From NCBI GenBank assembly GCA_000320545.1, contig ADNK01001475.1, positions 1 to 64,000 on the forward strand: a stretch of DNA of 64,000 bases, read 5' to 3'. A program made the translations under genes and the position numbers. The stretch is from Bigelowiella natans CCMP2755. Lineage: Eukaryota; Cercozoa; Chlorarachniophyceae. How positions within the stretch are numbered: position 1 is the first letter of the stretch; each line of letters starts with the position of its first letter. A model generated the notes under the pieces. That model worked only from the letters and a program-made list of their open reading frames with translations. It was not told the origin of the DNA and did not search any database. Shown one piece after another: positions 60,092 through 64,000 of the stretch.

Positions 60092-60434
60092 CTCCTACCA
60101 AAACATCTAACAATTGAGAAGATATTCCGTTGCTTTCCATACGACGAATGAGCTTCTTATAAAGCTCCTACACAAGTAGCAGTAGAAGTATTCATAAGTA
60201 TGATGATGACCACCATTCATTCTATCTCATGTCTGTCATGCAGTAGTAGTAGTACACAAACAATCAACTATAAAAGGACATTCACATAGTAGTAGTAGCT
60301 TAACAACCGAATTCTTTATTTGGATGACGACGCCGAAATTGGCATTACAATCATCATCATCATTATCATCGTCATCATCATCAGCATATTATTATAACTA
60401 CTATTATAATTTATTATTATCATTTTCCAATAAT

Positions 60435-60476
<42 letters not shown>

Positions 60477-60513
60477 AGATAATAGCACGGGTACAACAAG
60501 GAGGTTTGTTACT

Positions 60514-60547
<34 letters not shown>

Positions 60548-61383
60548 CTGACTATCCGTTTTATCAGAAATAAAGCGCTCTGCTGTTAGTCTCTGCAAGA
60601 ATAATAATATTACTAATAATAATTATGATGATGATGATGAGAAGTTACTAGTAAGTCACATCATCACCTATTTATATTATAATTATCATGATGATCAATC
60701 ATTATAAACATTATGAATCACATCATATGAACAGCACCACCTTTCGTTCCTTCTGGATCTCTTCACTTGCCATTTCTGAGGTACTCATATTAACCTAGTA
60801 ATGGTTGTAGTTTTTGTATTTCATCATCATCGTCATCGTCACCATCATCATCATTATTATTATTATACACAGTACTATATAGCACTAGTTGGTCTCTATA
60901 ATAATAAGCTCATACTACTACTTCGTAGTACATATTTGACTTTATTATTATTATTTGAAGTCCAATACCCACCAATTGGTTTGGTTTGACTTTACCACTA
61001 AGAACCCTCAATCTCAATTTCTGAACAAGAAGAAACGACACAACGACTATAAGTTTAGGAAGAAGAAGAAGAAAAAGAAGAAAAAGAAGAGAAGGAGAAG
61101 GAGGAGGAGGAGGAGGAGGAGGAGGAGGAAGGATTGGATATGGCATTTATAACTGCTTTGATGACGTTTTGCTCTGGGTAAAGACATAATCATCATCATC
61201 ATCATTATAATTTGAAACAAACTCCTCCGCCCCCCCCCCTTTTGGTTGTTTATAATCATTTTTGTTACTATACAACTCATCATTCTGAGGATTCTGAATT
61301 GAGGGCTAATACGACGATGGATATCGTCATTTATAATTATGATGATAATCATAATGATGATTCACTATGATGATGTTGTTCTC

Positions 61384-61417
<34 letters not shown>

Positions 61418-61724
61418 CTATGAATCCTTATCATTATCATCATCATACTGGATTTGCTCGTAGATTGCCAATGAGTTGACGGGCTGTTGTTATAAATCAT
61501 AACACTGAGATGTGTATTATCGTCATTATCTGTAGATAAGTTGTTATAAATTACAACGCCAAGATAGATGTGTATCATCATCATTATCGGTAGATAATAG
61601 GTATTAATCTTTAACCAGTGCTGCTGCTACAACAAAACAATCATCATCATAGCTACATTAGTCCAATATTCACAAGCATGCGTTACTATAGCAAAAATAA
61701 CTACTACTACTACTACTACTGCTG

Positions 61725-61755
<31 letters not shown>

Positions 61756-62182
61756 CTTGAGACACATACTGTTTCGAGTCATCACCATCATTTTTAGATA
61801 CTACAATTTATCAAGAAGAGAGAATCAAGCAACAGAGTTAAACAATTCAGAACGTACTACCGATAATGATGATGATAATGATGACGACGATGATGGTGGT
61901 AATGATGATTATAATAATCTGAACAGCTAATTGAAATGTATTATCGTCCACGATTGTACACTGCAGCAGAAGCATTATAAAGAAACAACACTAGTAATAT
62001 TTGCTTGTGATCATCAATCACTACTGCTGCCACTGCTGCAGTGAGGGCTGCTGTTTGTTGTTGTTGTTGTTCTTCTTTTGTAGTACCGTGATGTTTCAGA
62101 TATAACTCCTTCTCCACTTGGTTTAAAATTGCCTGGTAGACAAGAATGGTGATGATGGTGATGATGGTGGTGATGATAATGA

Positions 62183-62213
<31 letters not shown>

Positions 62214-62737
62214 GTGATGATAATGCTGATGATAGGGATGTGTAAAGCTTTGAGGAGAAGGAGGAGGAGGAAGAGAAATAGAGGAAGAACGGAAAACAGA
62301 CAGTACTCTTCCATCTTTTACAAGTAAACAAGAAGAACAGTATAATAACAAACAATAGTAGTTACATGTAATGATTGTAGTCAGTCATTTTACAGATGTA
62401 ATGTAGCGTTATTCAAAAGTTTGTTGTTACTACTTGGGAGGAGGAGGAGCTAAAATATAAAGAATTTGCTGCTGCTGCTAGTGGTGGTGGTTTTATGCGT
62501 GTTATTCTTTTCTTTTGAGTTGTTAGCACATAATAATGCATACATAATACCCCGATTTTCACAGATTCAAATCTATTGAATTCTTTCTTCAGTAAGTTAC
62601 CGATCTAATGATGATGATTTGATGATGATTGATATTACATCTGTCTATGAAAGGAAAGAATAAGATACTGCCCAGCATCGTCATGGCAGTAATTTGTAGG
62701 AGGAGATTGTTGTTGTGATAATAAAAAATAATAATGA

Positions 62738-62768
<31 letters not shown>

Positions 62769-63486
62769 AGGAGAAGGACGAGGAGGATGAACTAACAAAT
62801 AGGTGCTCCTACTTCTACTACTACTACTACTACTACTACTAATAATAATAATAAAACAGCTAGGCACATAAAACATATCATGGTGAGTAATTGCAAACTA
62901 CTAGAATTACCGCAGCTCTCCTTTCCTTCCACAAGATTATTGGATCTTGTCTTTTCTTTGTATTCTGCAGTGATGACGCCTCTACCTTCTGGTGGGTGAT
63001 AGGACAGATGATAGTCATCACCATGATCATCATCATCATCGTAGCAGTGTCATTAATTCCCCCTCCGTGTACTATTAAATCCAAAAGAACGTGTCGTGGT
63101 CTGTTGTTGTTTGTTTGGTTGTTGTTGTTGGCTCCTATGACTGGTGTCGATGCTGCTTGTGCTTGAAGAATCATCAATCTAATCTAATCTGTTACCACAA
63201 CCACCATCACCTACTACTACCTTTTTCTTCATCTTTTTCCTTCGATTTCTCCGCCTATCACCCTCCGTGGTTTTGTTGTTGGCTCTAATAACAATGATAA
63301 TTAAATAATGATTAATAATAATAATCATGATGATGATGTAATAATATAATAATGATAAAATAATAATAATAATAATAATAATACTGCCGCTGCTTAAATC
63401 AACCACGTAAATTTGAACAACCACTACACGACGACGAAATTACTGCAACACAGTCGCAATGGTGGTGAAAAAGTAATTGAGATAAA

Positions 63487-63529
<43 letters not shown>

Positions 63530-63945
63530 ATTCTCCATGATCTTTTTTCTCTTCTTCTTGATATATATTTGGAAAAGCTACCTATCTGTTCTTCCATTGA
63601 ATCCATAACGTCGTCCTTGTCGTGATGATGATGTATATTCCTCCTCAAGATCTTCTTCTTCTTCTTCTTCTTCTTCTTCTTCTTCACCGTCGTCAGACCC
63701 ACTGCTACTACTACTATTTCCAAAATCCTTGATACAAATGGTGGTGTGCAAGAAGAAGAAGAATAAGAATAATACCTACCATCACCTAACCCTAATATGT
63801 TCCATATCTCTACCAACCACTGTCTGCTGCTTTTGATTGTTCGTAGTAGTAATAATAGTACCTGAGATGCGCTACTACTGCTGTCATTGTTTCCTTCGTC
63901 ATCATCCGAGTCATCAGAGATGATCAATCCTTTCAACACAGCCAT
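56078..63945 (-). CDS. TFIIS central domain plus C-terminal Tudor domain protein
   Basis: The gene begins at ATG 63945 (MAVLKGLIISDDSDDDEG; exon 63862-63945), continues in an acidic exon (63582-63727) and further polar exons. The TFIIS central (domain II/TFS2M) region is spread over small exons: ILNQVEKELYLKHHG (about 62137), RQLIGNLRANP (about 61475), LRLRVLSGKVKPNQL (about 61020), VNMSTSEMASEEIQKERK (about 60785) and RLTAERFISDKTDS (about 60590). This order matches the family's Leu-x2-Asn-Leu, VLSG and MS-x-x-EMAS motifs. After Lys/Glu-rich exons (57930-58140) and an acidic Ser/Asp/Pro exon (56900-57160), a Tudor-like domain closes the protein: HVIAKWSADNNWYPAIIHKI (56328-56413) and YEVRYYEHENVVETREVTQI (56078-56150, stop TAG). 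TFS2M domains bind RNA polymerase II; Tudor domains read methyl-Arg/Lys. I saw no TFIIS zinc ribbon, PHD or SPOC domain. Many exon joins are inferred. Confidence 0.75.
56548..56580. repeat. (ATC)n trinucleotide microsatellite
   Basis: Eleven ATC units in an intron of the TFIIS-Tudor gene. Other long ATC/GAT runs: 21300-21327, 21814-21850, 22250-22280, 40165-40192, 42539-42567, 44317-44341, 49640-49659, 53396-53422, 57570-57600, 57656-57690, 58875-58900, 59395-59412, 59700-59735, 59780-59812, 60438-60475, 62183-62210. Nearly every intron of the genes right of 39 kb has at least one. Confidence 0.9.
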
Positions 63946-64000
63946 ATTAAAGAATAAGAATCATCACCGTTTTTCTCAACAACAAGTTATCAATTTGTAG

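Noticed and set aside
1-64000. CRISPR-like arrays
   Set aside because: Regularly spaced repeats here are microsatellites and minisatellites without unique spacers, and the genome is eukaryotic.
1-64000. tRNA or rRNA genes
   Set aside because: No cloverleaf-like or rRNA-like stretch was recognised by eye; a dedicated scan was not possible.

Overview
The window is nuclear DNA of a microbial eukaryote (protist or alga). The genes are cut by many GT-AG introns, from about 31 nt to more than 1 kb, and gene content is eukaryotic throughout: a USP deubiquitinase, topoisomerase III, a GCN20-type ABC-F ATPase, a TFIIS-domain protein, alanine-glyoxylate aminotransferase and tandem UBA domains. The lineage cannot be fixed from the sequence alone. 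Trinucleotide microsatellites (TAC/GTA, ATC/GAT, AAC, GAA, AGG) and di-nucleotide tracts (CA, TA, CT) are extremely abundant, mostly in introns and sometimes in exons as runs of Ser, Thr, Glu or Asp. Exon boundaries below were read by hand by splicing GT-AG introns in phase.

Layout. 1-4080: repeat-rich DNA with exon-like segments on the minus strand that I could not assemble. 4085-5335: a degenerate C-rich hexamer satellite open in many frames, with a duplicated ~410-bp unit. 5929-10055 (-): a USP37-like ubiquitin protease carrying extra zinc fingers. 10640-12285 (+): a dual-specificity-phosphatase-fold protein without the catalytic Cys and Arg. 13477-14596 (-): one-TM, Cys-rich acidic protein. 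15427-16876 (-): MAPEG-like membrane protein. 18880-19079 (+): GRF zinc-finger remnant with an apparent one-base frameshift. 20314-29180 (+): complete 21-exon topoisomerase III. 29200-34300: a compositionally distinct island almost free of trinucleotide repeats and carrying intronless ORFs, one a PLAC8-family protein. 34533-37042 (-): complete 7-exon alanine-glyoxylate aminotransferase. 38157-39166 (+): small protein with two UBA domains and a 31-nt intron. 39706-44434 (+): well-phased multi-exon gene of unknown family. 44994-55328 (+): GCN20/ABCF3-type ABC-F ATPase with a KOW/SH3-like C-terminal extension. 56078-63945 (-): protein combining a TFIIS central domain with a C-terminal Tudor domain.

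The genes are housekeeping functions with no operon-like organisation. Two themes recur. Ubiquitin is represented by the USP and the UBA protein. Nucleic-acid and translation maintenance is represented by TOP3, the GRF finger, ABC-F and the TFIIS-Tudor protein. The least explained parts are the 29.2-34.3 kb island, the 4.1-5.3 kb satellite, the unknown gene at 39.7-44.4 kb and the pseudophosphatase.
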